Source: Prorocentrum cordatum (Eukaryota > Sar > Dinophyceae > Prorocentrales > Prorocentraceae). From it: a DNA stretch of 55,000 nt. Of this stretch, positions 1 through 11,552 are shown one piece after another. The translations under genes and the position numbers were made by a program. Below the pieces are notes generated by a model. The model did no database searches, had not been told where the DNA came from, and saw nothing but the letters and a program-made list of their open reading frames with translations. The DNA lies in the NCBI GenBank assembly GCA_963575745.1, contig CAUYUJ010004991.1, forward strand, positions 232,506 to 287,505. Direction: 5' to 3'. Within the stretch, counting starts at the first letter, position 1; the number at the start of each line of letters is the position of its first letter.

Positions 1-3000
1 TTGGATGTCAGGGACTTCGCGAAGAATCGCGCCACCATACGGTGGCCCACGATGAGGGGATTGAGGCACTTTCACATGATTCCCTTGCGGGGCCAAATCA
101 TGCTCGGGAGTGGTAGGCAACTTCGGTGGCACCATTGTTTGATGTGGTCTCCTACCGCGCAATCTCTGATATAGGGCGCGCCTCCTGGCGAGTTCACCGT
201 CCCTAGCGCTGTCCACCTGGATATTGATGGCCTCGATCACTACGGCCCTCTGGGTTTGGGTGGTCGGACGAGCTTCGGCGCAGAGGTCTTTAATGAATTT
301 ACTGCGAATGCCCGTGCAAATATCGTCACCAACATCAGCGAGCAGATGGTCGAAGGCGGGCTTCATTAATTGCTTGAGTATGAACCACACGCACCTTTCC
401 ATGTAGTGCTGGAGCGAGTTCGCGTGTTCGTCCTGGTAGACCGGGCGTGGGGCCCATGGCTCCACGATATGCTCAATCACACCTTGGAGCTGCGCGCAGC
501 CATCACAATCGCGACCTTCAATGCTGGGGGCCATGGTGGGGATCAGCTGGTGGTCGTCGCCGCGAATTTGCCCGCAAAGTGGTGCGATGGAGAATGCATC
601 AGTGCCGCCGACCTGTTCGATCAGGGGTGCAAGCGAAGTGCATTCCAGGAAGAAGCAATGGCAGCGCTATCTCGATCCTTTTCCCAGAGGGCGACTCGCA
701 GCAACAGCTCTGAGGTGGTGATCGCCACGAAGGAAATTGGTCGCCAGGAGGCTCTCGTCGTCGGACTCAATGAAATCGGAGGTCGCAGGGTCGCGCGCGG
801 GATTGTTGACCCCATCATGGTTCTGATTGCAGGCGGGGCGCGGATTCGAGGCCTCGGCACAGAGCGTGGTGGGTCACGAGGATCACGTAGTCGCGATATG
901 TGCAAGGGTCACCTCGTGGGATTCGGCATGCTTCGCGGCTCCATGTGCTGTCTTCTGTCGCGGGACGCCATCGAGTGACGTTCAGATGCTCGATGCCACT
1001 CAGCCGGGCGAAGATCCGATAAGGTCTCCATTGGTCGGGTGCGTGCTCTGGCTGTCCTCACCCAGACTGTTTCGCAAATGTCCCGAGCAATCGGCCAGAT
1101 CGTGTTTGCGTGGCAATTCGGAGGGGCTGTCATCCTCGACTGCGGTTCGATGTGATGCGCCATATCCATCAGCGTGGCCGTGTTAATGACGCGCCAGTCG
1201 ATCAAACCATATAGTTTCTGCCACACTTCAAGATCGGTCATGAAGAACCACTGCTCCCAAAGCCTCCGGGATGGCTGAGAGCACGCCATGCCTCATCGCC
1301 ACCAGGATCGTGAATGCCCGCCGGTGGTGGTTTGCCCATCATCCTTTTCGGCGCGCCGCTGCTGTGTCCATCATCCTTTTAGGCGCGCCGCTGCTGCGCA
1401 GAGAGCCAAAGCCAGCGCTGTCAGGAAACACCTGCGTGGGCGCGAAAGCGCGCCGCACCGGGCTGGCGTCAAACGTCGCCCCGCGCGCGCGCGGTCAAAT
1501 TCATTGACTAGCCCCGCCAGCCCGTCATCGTCATCATCATCGGCAGACGTATCGCCGACAGAAGGGGGATCAGCTCGATCAGGAGAATGCGGTCTATCAC
1601 AATGAGAAGCGCTCTGCGCAACCTCAGCCGTTCCGTTCCCGTAGATCATCTCCGCAAGGCCGTCTGGCTCCAGGTCGCCCTCCCGTCCCCGACAGTGAAT
1701 GTAGCTGAGAAGCGGACGTGTCGAAGCAGCCTGACTTTGCGACGCCCGAGAAGCAAAAGGATAGGCTTCACCTTCCGCGCCGTCGACGTCGACCTCTGCG
1801 GGGAATGGGGGAATCCTTCGTGAACAGCAGGCCTGCGAACATCATGGTCAGACGTCTCAGAATCCCCATCACCATCTCCTTCGAGAAGGGGCGGTCATCA
1901 CCTTTTTGCCTTGCGAGCTCGATGACTAGCAGAGGAGGGCCGCGAGGACGACAGACGCAAATGAAAAATAATGCCTGTCGCACCCCGGGTGCCATCCGAC
2001 TGGGGTCGGCCGGCCAATGCCTGACCCGCAAATTCACGCGAGCGCATGAGAGGAACAGTACTCAGCCGTCTCCCATTCTCTTTTCCAGGCCAGGCTCGCG
2101 TTAGCTGTTGCCGTGTATGTTCGCGCTTTTCAGCAGACTGGTGCCAGGCTTCACCACGCAAGTCCCTAACCAGCCTTTCCCTGGGAAGAGCGCGCAAGTT
2201 CAGATCGGTGCTGACCGGCCTCTCGAAGACCTCATATCGAAGAACATCGTTGTGTTGCTGCGTGCGCCTTTTGCTCCAGCCCGAGAAATCCGATCCAAGG
2301 TGGCTGGCAAAATATGTCGTGGGTGGCCATCCGCGCGCCCGCCCACTCGAGCGCTGCAGAAGCGCATGCTTAGCTTGAAAAGTATGCCTGGTGTCGACTG
2401 GCCTGGGGGCGTCGTCACTGCAGGCGCCGCCATCTGGTAAGCCACCAGCTTGCTCAGACATGCCGCCGCTGCCATGATCCACTCCCGTCGCAGCTCCAGG
2501 AACTCCCGACGCAGGCGCATCGGGAGGAGTAGGGGCTTCGGCATCGCCAGCAAGTTGACTTCCTACCATATCGTGTATGCCCGCCGTCGTAGTAGCATCG
2601 AACCCATCAGACAGTGGGGTTTCGTCGTCATCGACCAGCTCTTCGTGCTCCTCCAGGTGGTCGTGCACGCTGTGGTATCTCTCCTCACTTTGCTTCTTTC
2701 CAACGTTGACTTACGTGAGCGACAATCCACCCCAATCAGGCGCATCACCCTCGTGACTCTCATGGTGTTGTCAAGGCTGCTCAGTGTAGGATCTTCGCCA
2801 TCGGCAAGTGGGGGCCGATCTGCTGTCGCCGAATCAGGGTTGACATCGCGTTCCGCAATGCCTTCCTCGCGGCTGCTGCTGCACGAGGTCGCATCTTCAG
2901 TCTCGCTATCGCTCAGAAAATTTGATGGGAAAGCCATGAGCAACTAGGGCCATTTGAGTGCTGCCACTGTTCCTAGAAACCTCCTCGTCCCCAGGGGCAG

Positions 3001-3200
3001 GTGGTGTGTCGCAACCCTCGTGGTTGCTTCTCAATCGCCAGGTCGTCTTCGTCTGCTTCCACCACTTCCTCACCTTCACCGTAATCGTGTGCTTCAGAAG
3101 GTGCAACTGGGTTGGGAAGAGGCGCAACATCCTACGGGGCACCGTCGGGCACCAGGTAGTCGGCGCCAGTAAGCTTCCCCAGCGCACATTCCATCCTCCT
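1..3200. other. Unassigned degenerate sequence, probably transposon-derived
   Basis: No intact gene is visible. Open frames occur on both strands but are short and change frame often. The most protein-like stretches are on the minus strand: 909-1289 (contains WEQWFFMTDLEVW) and 1898-2668 (acidic start, then basic). Both have the same strand and GC-rich codon style as the decayed LINE that follows, so they may be its 3' part or a neighbouring element. No catalytic motif was recognised, so no function is assigned. Confidence 0.4.
1336..1399 (+). repeat. 32-bp tandem duplication (2 copies)
   Basis: Two adjacent 32-bp copies (1336-1367 and 1368-1399) share CCATCATCCTTTT followed by GGCGCGCCGCTGCTG. 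They differ at about three positions. This is a small local duplication with no visible function. Confidence 0.85.
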
Positions 3201-5248
3201 CCATCATTCTAATTCAGCAGAAATCGCCGCAAGAATTGCCCCCATTGCTCCCAGGTCCGCTTCGGCAGGTGAGGGCAAGTCGTTGCTGCTGGATGGTGCC
3301 GCCGCTTGTTGGCACTCGGGGTCGCCGGGGCCACGGACTTCATCGGGTGGGGAACTTCTCCCCTCATCGCGCTCGCACTCGCAACCGCCATCTTCGCGCG
3401 CATTCATCTCCCAAAAACAACCTGCGCGTGTTAGGGTGCAGCAGCAACTGCCAGTTGGTGCAGCTAGGATGCTCCCCCATTCTCATTGACCTTCGCTATT
3501 CCTCAAACGTCCCCATGGGATCGGGTCGCCAGCTACTTTCTACGAAGTGCTCAATAGCCCTGATGCGAACAGCGTGCGTTCTCAGGTGGTCGTTCTGCTT
3601 CTGGACACATGTGAGATGCCTGTGCAATCTTTCCATTTCGCCTGCAGAATCATGCCGCTCTGCTCGACAGATTTCGGCTGCCAGCTGCTGCCTCTCGTAT
3701 CTGACAGATGGAGGCGGGGGGGGCAACGTCGTTCACCGTGCCGACTGTCCTCGACGTAAGCGGCGCAACATGCCAACCAATCGTGGTGGCTGTCTCGGCC
3801 CTCTCCAGTCGTTTTATACAACGGATAACTAGATGACTCATTGCGCGCCCCCGGTGCTGTCCTGTCGGCATGATCTGTGCCCCCCCGCAGCCTCACCTTC
3901 ATTCCGCCCAAACCCAGCGGGGCGGGGAGCGCCGCGGGGCACGACCTCGCCAACGGGTCGAGCGACGAGCCCCTATTCACCAATCGCAGGCCGACCGTGC
4001 GGGGCAAGAACATGAGGTTCACCGCCACTATCACCACTCGAGAGGAAGAGTCTCCCCGACTCGTCCGTCAAGGCCCTGTTAGTCCAGGGAAAGTAAGGTA
4101 GACCATCGCCTACGCTGATCACGCCCACTGAGCAAGAGACCGATGCGGATGATAATGGTGCATCCCCGAAGAGCTGGCAGATCCCGACGAAGAGTCCGCC
4201 GACTTGCTTGTTGGCGAAGAAAGAGTCCTCTTTAAAGCACCGGTCGCACTTGAGGTCCACCGATGGGCTCCACTTGCTCGACTCGGGCGCAGCGCCAGGC
4301 TGTCGCTTCGATCGTGGCCGAAGTGCGAGCGCGAGAGGATCTGGAAGGCGCGGCCAGCGCCATGACACGATCAACGCCACGAGCTACTTCCAGCAGGCGC
4401 TCGGGAGAAACAAATGGCTCATGCCTTAGATCGTTAGTAGATGATGCTGGCAATCATCATGACGTTAAGCGAGTCCTCGGATACAGACATGGTAGGTCCG
4501 CGGAGGAGGGCATCCTCGTGCAGCCAGATCCTGCCTCAAGAAGTCGCCATAGAGAGGCCCCGCGACAGCGCGCGACACTCGAGATCATGTGCCTGGTCGT
4601 CTCCGCAACGGCGCAACCGAAAATGCAAGTCTTGGACCGCCATGATACGGAATGCGACATGGCGCCATCCATGCACCAGAGAGGGCGACCACGATGTCGG
4701 ACATCGTTCTCATCGTCCTCTGCAGTGGCCGCCCAAGTCACGTGCTTTCTTCATCAACCCGCTGTGGGGACCATGTTGACCATCTCGGAATTCACGAGCC
4801 GACAGTCGCGGGAACAGGCGGCTTCAAGACGCCAGTAGTCCCATCCACCAGATGGTATGCGAGGCATCGAAGACCGCGCGATAAGCAGCTGCTGGCGGGG
4901 AACGTGCCCCAGCGCGGGTCTCCATGACAGTGCGGGGCGCATTGGGGCCAGCAGCAATGCGTTGAACGCTGGGTGACGGGTTGCATCCTTTGGCAACCGC
5001 ATCCAGCGTCTCCACGATGGCCTCAGTGTTCCAAGACGACAGAAAATATTACCACCTCATTCTATCAAGGGCCTCTCATCGATCCAGTCCGAAGCTGCTT
5101 CGCGAAGACGCCCAGCATCGACTGAAAGCACGCGCGCGTGCCAAGTCCAGACCGAACCAGTGTAGCTGGGAGAACCTCGCGGGCAGATGGCAGCTTGGGA
5201 TCGCCCCAGTTCCTCAGGCAAGCGAAGTCGGCGCACCGCAAGGCACCT

Positions 5249-6113
5249 CTAGGAAAACAACGCAACTTCACTAAGTCGTGGATCTCCGTTGTCAGCATCA
5301 CACGTGAAGCGGTGTGGAACAGACCCGCGCCAGACAAACCCGAAGCAATTCTGGTATTGTACGAGTGGGCGTTCACATGCATCGGGGCAGCCGTACGTGC
5401 CCCAAATGAACCCCTGCCCGAATATTTGCGCCATGGTGCTTCCCGCGATGTGCTTTTCGTCGCCCCGGGCCGGATCCGACAGCCAGGATAAGAAAGCTTG
5501 GCAGGTTTTGTATTCGGGCACGGCTGTCATGAGGTGCACCTTTGCCCCCGCTATCGTGTCCGCAATGAGCTGCCCGAACAGGGTGGCAAGGCGACATTTT
5601 GCCGGCTTGAGATGAAGCCCTGCGTGAATTTTCGCGTCCAGTGCGGTCGAGTGGAGCTGGCGTCGTCCTCGCCCATCGAAGAGTGCGCTCCAGCTGGTGC
5701 ATGATAGGAGCCACATCCCTGAATAATGCCACGAGTGTTGCGGAACAGCGGGGCAACGTTTGTGCGCGCGGTCGCGATTGCCGTGGCAAGACCGTGTAAT
5801 GCCTTCGCCACTTGGCGAAAGGCTCCAGGCAGGCTGAGCTGGTCGAAGAATATCATCGTGCACAGTTGGACGGGAAGCACTTGTCCCAAGCCAAGACCGA
5901 CGAGCGCAAGAGCATGAGCTTTGGGATCGGGTCTGGCACCTGCCCGTCGAGCGCCCGTGTCCAGTTCTCAACTGTTCTCGCTGAGAGCTCTGCGCGCAGT
6001 GGAGCCGTTCTGAGACGCGGAACCACCGACGCAACTACAGGAACGACATTCTTGTTGAAAAGAGCAGAGATGATCTTGACGCCGCAGTTGCGTAAGCCAA
6101 GACTCTTGATTTC
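5249..6113 (-). pseudogene. Reverse transcriptase fragments of the first LINE (frameshifted)
   Basis: Three RT-like segments lie in order on the minus strand but in different frames. At 6113-5855 a block beginning EIKSLGLRNCGVKII resembles the RT fingers region, where dinoflagellate LINEs usually read RPL-LKN-D-KII. At 5739-5710 is NTRGIIQGCG, the equivalent of the RG-x-QGCP motif. At 5623-5590 is GLHLKPAKC, the equivalent of the segment after the catalytic aspartates. The expected A/Y-x-DD box between the last two is not intact in any one frame. The fragments cannot make an active polymerase. Confidence 0.6.
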
Positions 6114-7257
6114 GTTTGCATGGTGCGAAACGCCACTGGGCTCGGAGTCGTCTGCTTGGATACCTCTGTGTAGAAACGCTTGGCGCGTGTCGCCAACTTC
6201 GCGAGCGAGGTGCTGCCTTGCCATCATCCGTGTGCAAGCAGCCCAAAGCGCGTTGCAACCGCGTGGCGTCGCGATCAAATCCCGGCGTGGGATTCCAGCA
6301 ATACTCATTGCGGACGTAGACGGGGCCAGCCTGCGCGCGACCTTGTCCAGCGTCTCCTGGGGTGGAGGGGCAGCCGAGGTCCAGTCGCGCGGTGTAAGGA
6401 TGTTGTCCAGGTCCTGGTGCGCAAGTCTGCGTTGGGAGGGGCTGTCGCCGATGCAGGGGCCCAATTGTGCGAGCGCGCTTTGACCTTGTCAAGCTCGCCT
6501 ACCTTTGCTTCGCTTCCCTCTCGAATACCTCTGATCTGCGACTGTTCAGCAAGGGGTGTCCAGAGTTGGTCGCGCCCCAGCTGCAGATCTGACCGTGAAT
6601 GCTCTTTTTCATGGCTTCGCGGAACTCCTTTTCTAGAGAACCTTTCTAGAGAGCCTCAATCTCTCGGTCAGCTGCCATGAAAAACAAGCCCTCTCTGTCC
6701 GAGATCGGAAGCGCTCGGGGTCCTGGAGGAGGAATTCCTGCTCGCGCATATCGACCGCCAACCATCTCTTCAGCGTTTCAGTCGTGTTGGTGAGCTTCGT
6801 CGCACGATGGCGACTCTTGCCGCCGGGCAGCTCTGGCAGCCTGCCTGGCAAATGTCATCTGGCTCTCAGGGAGCATGGCGCCCCTCGCCGGCAACGTCAT
6901 GCGCGTGGCGTGGGTCGCTTCGCGGGCCAGCTCCTTGAGCCTCGGAAAGCGAATTGAGGGTACAATCTTTTCCAGGCGCTCCAATTCATGTTTAGCCAAC
7001 GGGTCAGGACTGGCGGCGAACTCCTCTCTCCCGAACACAACTTTCGGATTGGGGGCGCCCCGGTGTCGGCGCGCGTGACCTCGTGTGCCAGCGCGACAAG
7101 AGATGCCGGCGTCAGTGAGCTCTTCGCGCGAAGACACTTCATGACAGGAAACGGCGGCTTGACGCGAGATGCCTGACGGGGCGGAGATCCAGATGCGATC
7201 GATCTACGCGAGCTTGGCCGTCATCTTGCAGACGTGAGTCGGCTCCTCGCGGACCAT

Positions 7258-8000
7258 CTATATCTGGCAGAACTTACTCCCGCTCCTTTTGACGCGCTCG
7301 GTGTGGACTGAAGGGGCGGTGTCCGTCGTCTCCTTGCTAGTCGGACGGAGCGCATCCATGTCGATTCTGGCAGCGAAGTTGAAGTCGCCAGCCGCGACAG
7401 TCATGCGATTTCGCGGATCGCCTCTCATCAGCAAAATATCGGCCTGCATCGCGGCACTAGTGGCTGGCCCGCTACGCGCTGCCATGTAATGACGAGCGCC
7501 GTGCGACCGAGAAGGGGGCGATCTCGCGGATGAGAATTTTGCGCTGTTCGGGCGATTGATGAACTTCTTGGACCGTCAAATGGTGGACTGGATGGCTAAA
7601 CTTTGAAGACGCATAGCTTTCATAGAGTTGGGGGCCCCACCACAATCGAACGTTGGCGTCATTCGCCCAATGAAAGACAGGCGATGTCGGATCAGCCAGA
7701 GCGCTGGACAACGCGGGCTGCAACGAGACATGGGCACGCGTCGAAAAAGACCACTCTGGAGCCGCATCGGGTGCCGCAATGTCCTGACTGATGTCATTCA
7801 TCTGCTGCCTGGTCCATCCTTTGTCACGCAGCGCCGCGTCCGCCCAGTGCGCCCAAGTCGGTTGCCTTTCAGGTTGCGGGTCGAACGTGAGGAGCTGCGT
7901 CCGCCCCTCAGACGCCCGCCTGTGCCGTGAAACGTGTCCATGGATAGCGTCTTGTTCGCAGAACTGTTCTTGGGCGCATCCACCATTCCCCCTCTGCATG
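7258..8000 (-). pseudogene. AP-endonuclease-like (EEP) fragment of the first LINE
   Basis: The minus-strand frame 7485-7258 contains AAGDFNFAARIDM (near 7389), matching the GDFN motif of the endonuclease/exonuclease/phosphatase fold used by LINEs to nick target DNA. The preceding frame (to about 8000) has VHHLTVQEVHQSPEQR, like the strand before that motif, but a stop and frame change separate the two. It lies upstream of the RT fragments, as expected for a LINE ORF2. Confidence 0.55.
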
Positions 8001-9285
8001 TCTGCGCGGATCTGGTGTGGGCTCCTGTCGGGGCCGAGATTGGGCTGAAAATGAATGTGGCCTTCGGCGACAGCCAATACTTGGAGACGCATAACGCCGA
8101 TTGGGCCCTGGAGCGCTCCGAGTGCTTGGCGTGCCCTGCGCGATGATATCCCCGCGGGGCCTTTGCGCAGTGCGACGAGTGACTCTCCTTGCACTTCTCG
8201 ATGCAACTCCCGTGCGTCTTGGAGGTCAACGTCGAACAGCAGCGAAACATGCGCGTCACGGACATCATTGCGCGTGGCCAGCGCCGCTCCGGATACGACG
8301 GATCGCGCCATCAATGTCGCGCTTGGGGCGGAGCAGGTGCTTGTTTGGCAAGGGCGAGTCCCTCGCGAATGACAAATTTACATATGTTGCTGCGTGCTGC
8401 TGATGGCTTGCTCATGTTGCCTGACCTGTTGGTCGCGGTCATGAGTGCGCGCGTCCATCGGGCCGATCCGCCTCTGCGCGCGCTTCTCGAGGAGCCGAGG
8501 TCGCTGCGGAGGGCCGCCTGGGCGCCGGAGGGCGCTGCCCTGGGTGCGTCATCCAGCTGGCACCTTGTGCTGCGCTGGGTCGATTGCTGTCTTGGTCTCT
8601 TCGCCTGCAGACTTGGCCATGGCGGATGGGAGTTCTCGCGTGGTTGTCTCGTGGTTGTCCATGGGTATTCCTTGGGCGACGTCCCAAATGTGCGCGCCTT
8701 GCCATTCGTCGTCAGCGTCGTCGAGGAGGGGGCCGTCGTCTTCACCTGGTGCTGCGCTGCGACTGCCGGACCTATCGGGCACGCCGCCACGAGGAGCTTT
8801 GTTAGGATGCCTGGCGCCATCATCAGTCTTGTTCTTGCGCTTCGCCACCGCGGCATGGACGTATGGCGCACGCCGTTGCCGCATGCAGAACCAGCCAGTT
8901 TGCCTGTGCAGTGCTGGCGCGCGCAGTCAGGCTGAACCGCCCTGGCGCAATCGCGGACCAATTGCCATAGTCATGAGCCGAGATAGCCACGGAAGGGAGG
9001 GCATCGAGTATCGTGCTCCCAAGAAGTGGTCATCGGTCGCGCGGGAGTGCCCGTCGCCGCCCGTCGCGGAGGCCCGTGCTGCGGCAGCCCGCCTCGGAGA
9101 ATCTGCAGACGAACCTCGAAACCGCCCGCGATGAACAAGCTGAGAATGCCGCGCGTTCAGCTAACGGAAAGCGTCTCACGCGCCCCTGAGGAGGTGTACG
9201 CGCCCAGTTCTTCACTAGGCGCTCCCAATGGTACTGCCCGTCCGAGGAGGCGCGCTCGCGCTGGCGCCAGCCGGCCATCCGCGAA

Positions 9286-9975
9286 TTAGAACAGATCCTC
9301 GAAGAAGTGCGCGCAGCGCGATGCGACTGCAGGGGGCGACGCGCCTCCGAGAAGCGCGCCAAGGCGATGAGCCAGCAGCCGAGCGAATATCAGACGCCAC
9401 GTGCACCAGGATGCCGAGGAGGGACAGGGATTCCTGCTGCTGCGACTGCGGCTTCCGCGGCCCCCCGAGGCGGCGTCGAAACTTTGCGCCGTGGCGGCCA
9501 AACTGCCCGAGCCAGCGCCCGAGCGCCTGTGCATCCTCAACGCGGTCGCCGTCTCGACACCGCCGGGGTCCGTGGGCGCCTTGGGCAGCGTTCGGGGCAT
9601 CGGAGCGGCGCGCGCGGGCTTCCGAGCCTTCGGTGCACCGCCGCTTCCGTCGCCTCCATCCCCTCCTTCTCCTTCAGCGTCGGTTCGCCGCTTGGCAGGC
9701 TGGGCTTAGGCGCGGAGCTGCGCCAACTCGTTCTCGATGGCAACTGCCAAAACGGCCGCTTGCGCCAGGGGATCCGCGTCGAGGGTGCGGCCAGCGACAA
9801 GGGCTTCGCCGCGTGCGCCGGCGGCGATGTCCACGGGCGGCACGACAGGGACCTTCGCCACAACATCCTCGTCCACATCCGCAGGCACGCCCTCAAGTGC
9901 CGAGCGCAGTGCCAAGGCAAGAGCGCTGACGCCCAAGCCGCGGTGGCGATCGATATCGGCGAACGCCGTCAGCAA
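9286..9975 (-). pseudogene. Possible 5'/ORF1-like region of the first LINE
   Basis: The minus-strand frame 9975-9706 is Ala/Val/Asp/Leu-rich and could form helices (ends IENELAQLRA), then stops. A second frame continues to 9286. The position upstream of the endonuclease suggests an ORF1-like region. No nucleic-acid-binding motif is visible, so this is a positional inference. Confidence 0.3.
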
Positions 9976-10183
9976 CCACCCACCTGCCCGCCCGTCGGCG
10001 CGGCTGAACTGGGCGCGGCGCTCGGCGGCGGACCGATTCGGCTAGCGAGGCCGCCGCGCCGAAAACTCTTCCATCGCTAGCGGCGGGGGGGGGGCGAGGC
10101 GCGCGGACGAGGGCGGCGACAGGGCGTCCGTGGCGCGGGCTCGCGATGAGCCCGCAAGCTCGGGCCGAACTGGCGCTCTACGG

Positions 10184-10352
10184 AAGGAGGAGGAGGATGG
10201 AGAGGAGGAGGAAAAGGAGGAGGAGGAGGAGAAGGAGGAGGATGAGGATGATGATAAGGAGGAGGAGGAGGAGGAGGAGGAGGAGGAGGAGGAGGAGGAG
10301 GAGGAGGAGGAGGAAGAGGAGGAGGAGGAGGAGGAGGAGGAGGAGGAGGAAG
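10184..10352 (+). repeat. (GGA)n microsatellite with interruptions
   Basis: About 170 bp of GGA/GAG triplets with scattered A and T substitutions. Frames through it encode poly-Glu, poly-Arg or, on the other strand, poly-Pro/Leu. These are composition artefacts. Confidence 0.95.
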
Positions 10353-10599
10353 AGGGGTCGACTCCACTCTTCGGGCCGCGTGCAGCTACCTCGCCAAGGG
10401 TGTCGTGCCTCTCGCCTATTATTTTTGGGCCTTGGCCACCCGCTGCCTCGGATTTCCTTGGCCACGTCGCTCTTCGCCTCGCCCGCGCGCCGCCGTCGCT
10501 GGTTGCATGGTTGTCGCGTTTGGGATCCTCGGGTCTCTCTGGGGTAATAATGCCCCGTCGGGGTCGTTTCCCCTAGCCGTTATGATTCCTTCGGGCACG

Positions 10600-10860
10600 C
10601 GCGCGTAAATCATGTGTACATACACTGGCATGCGTGTACACGGTGTCAGTTTTTTTGCCGGACGCCTTTTTTTTGTTTTTATGGTTGTTGTTGTGGTTGT
10701 TGTTTATTTCGTTATCAGTCTCATGCGTGTTTTGCTGGACGCCTGTTGTTAAACAGTTTTTGTTTGTTTTGTTTTTTCCTTCGTTCTCAGTCTTCAGCTG
10801 TGTTATTATAAGCAAAACATATGGGTTTGCCTCCCCCCCCGGCTCTCTCTCTTGACACTG
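10600..10860 (+). other. T-rich, GTT-rich spacer
   Basis: A strand-asymmetric stretch rich in T and G (runs such as GTTGTTGTGGTTGTTG near 10685) between two GC-rich microsatellites. No coding signal is seen. Confidence 0.6.
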
Positions 10861-10899
10861 CTGCTGCGAGGATGCTGCACAACTTGCTACCGACCAGGA

Positions 10900-11165
10900 A
10901 TAAGAGGATGATGAGGAAGAGGACGAGGATGATGTGTAAGGGATAGGGAGGGGGGGGAAAGAGAGCGGAGTGGGGAGTACGAGGAGGACGAGGAATGGGA
11001 AGGAGGGCGAGGATGACAAACATAAGTATCAGGAGGAGAAGGAGCAGGAGGAGGAGGAGGAGATGGAGGAGGAGGGGGAGGAAACTAAACACCAAACAGA
11101 GGAGGAGGAGGAGAAGGAGGAGGAGGAGGTGGAGGATGATGGTGATGAGGAAACACCGACTCGTT
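10900..11165 (+). repeat. GGA/GAG-rich imperfect microsatellite
   Basis: Purine-only or nearly purine-only sequence with imperfect GGA/GAG triplets. It lies just downstream (in gene sense) of the aldo-keto reductase exons. No gene is seen. Confidence 0.9.
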
Positions 11166-11169
11166 CTTT

Positions 11170-11398
11170 GAGGAACGGACGACTCGAAGGATGAGGATGG
11201 GGAGGAGGATGAAGAGGAGGAGCATATTATGATGCTGCTGCTGATGATGACGAGGATGATGATGATGACAACTACGATAATGATAGTGACATTGACGATG
11301 CTATTGATGATGATGTTGATGGTGGTGATGATGCTGCTGCTGATGATGATGGTGCTGATTGTGATGGTGCTGTTGTTGATGATGATGATGATTCTGAC

Positions 11399-11450
<52 letters not shown>

Positions 11451-11515
11451 CGGATGATGAAGTTGCTGCTGATGGTGACGATGACGATGCCGATGATGAT
11501 GCGGCTGAACATGAG
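11170..11515 (+). repeat. (GAT)n imperfect trinucleotide array
   Basis: About 340 bp of GAT with GCT, GAC and GGT variants, with the purest tract at 11398-11450. On the minus strand it reads as poly-His/Ser and is continuous with the aldo-keto reductase frame. A good donor at 11552 suggests the coding exon ends before it. Confidence 0.92.
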
Positions 11516-11552
11516 CAGGATAGAGGAGGAGTGGACAGAAAGCCTCGCTCAC

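Larger units (their letters stand above)
3200..10080 (-). mobile_element. Decayed non-LTR (LINE-type) retrotransposon, minus strand
   Basis: Read on the minus strand, the order fits a LINE: a GC-rich upstream region (about 10.05-9.3 kb), an endonuclease region (about 8.0-7.26 kb, GDFNF motif), a reverse transcriptase region (about 6.1-5.4 kb) and a downstream region without recognised motifs. The conserved segments lie in different frames with stops between them, so the copy is dead. The outer limits are estimates: no poly(A) tail or target duplication was found. The 3' end could extend into 1-3200. The element has the same orientation as the genes in the window and as the second LINE at 33.6-37.6 kb. 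Confidence 0.65.

Noticed and set aside
10130-10576. Poly-Glu protein frame
   Set aside because: It comes from the GGA microsatellite; flanks show no coding signal.
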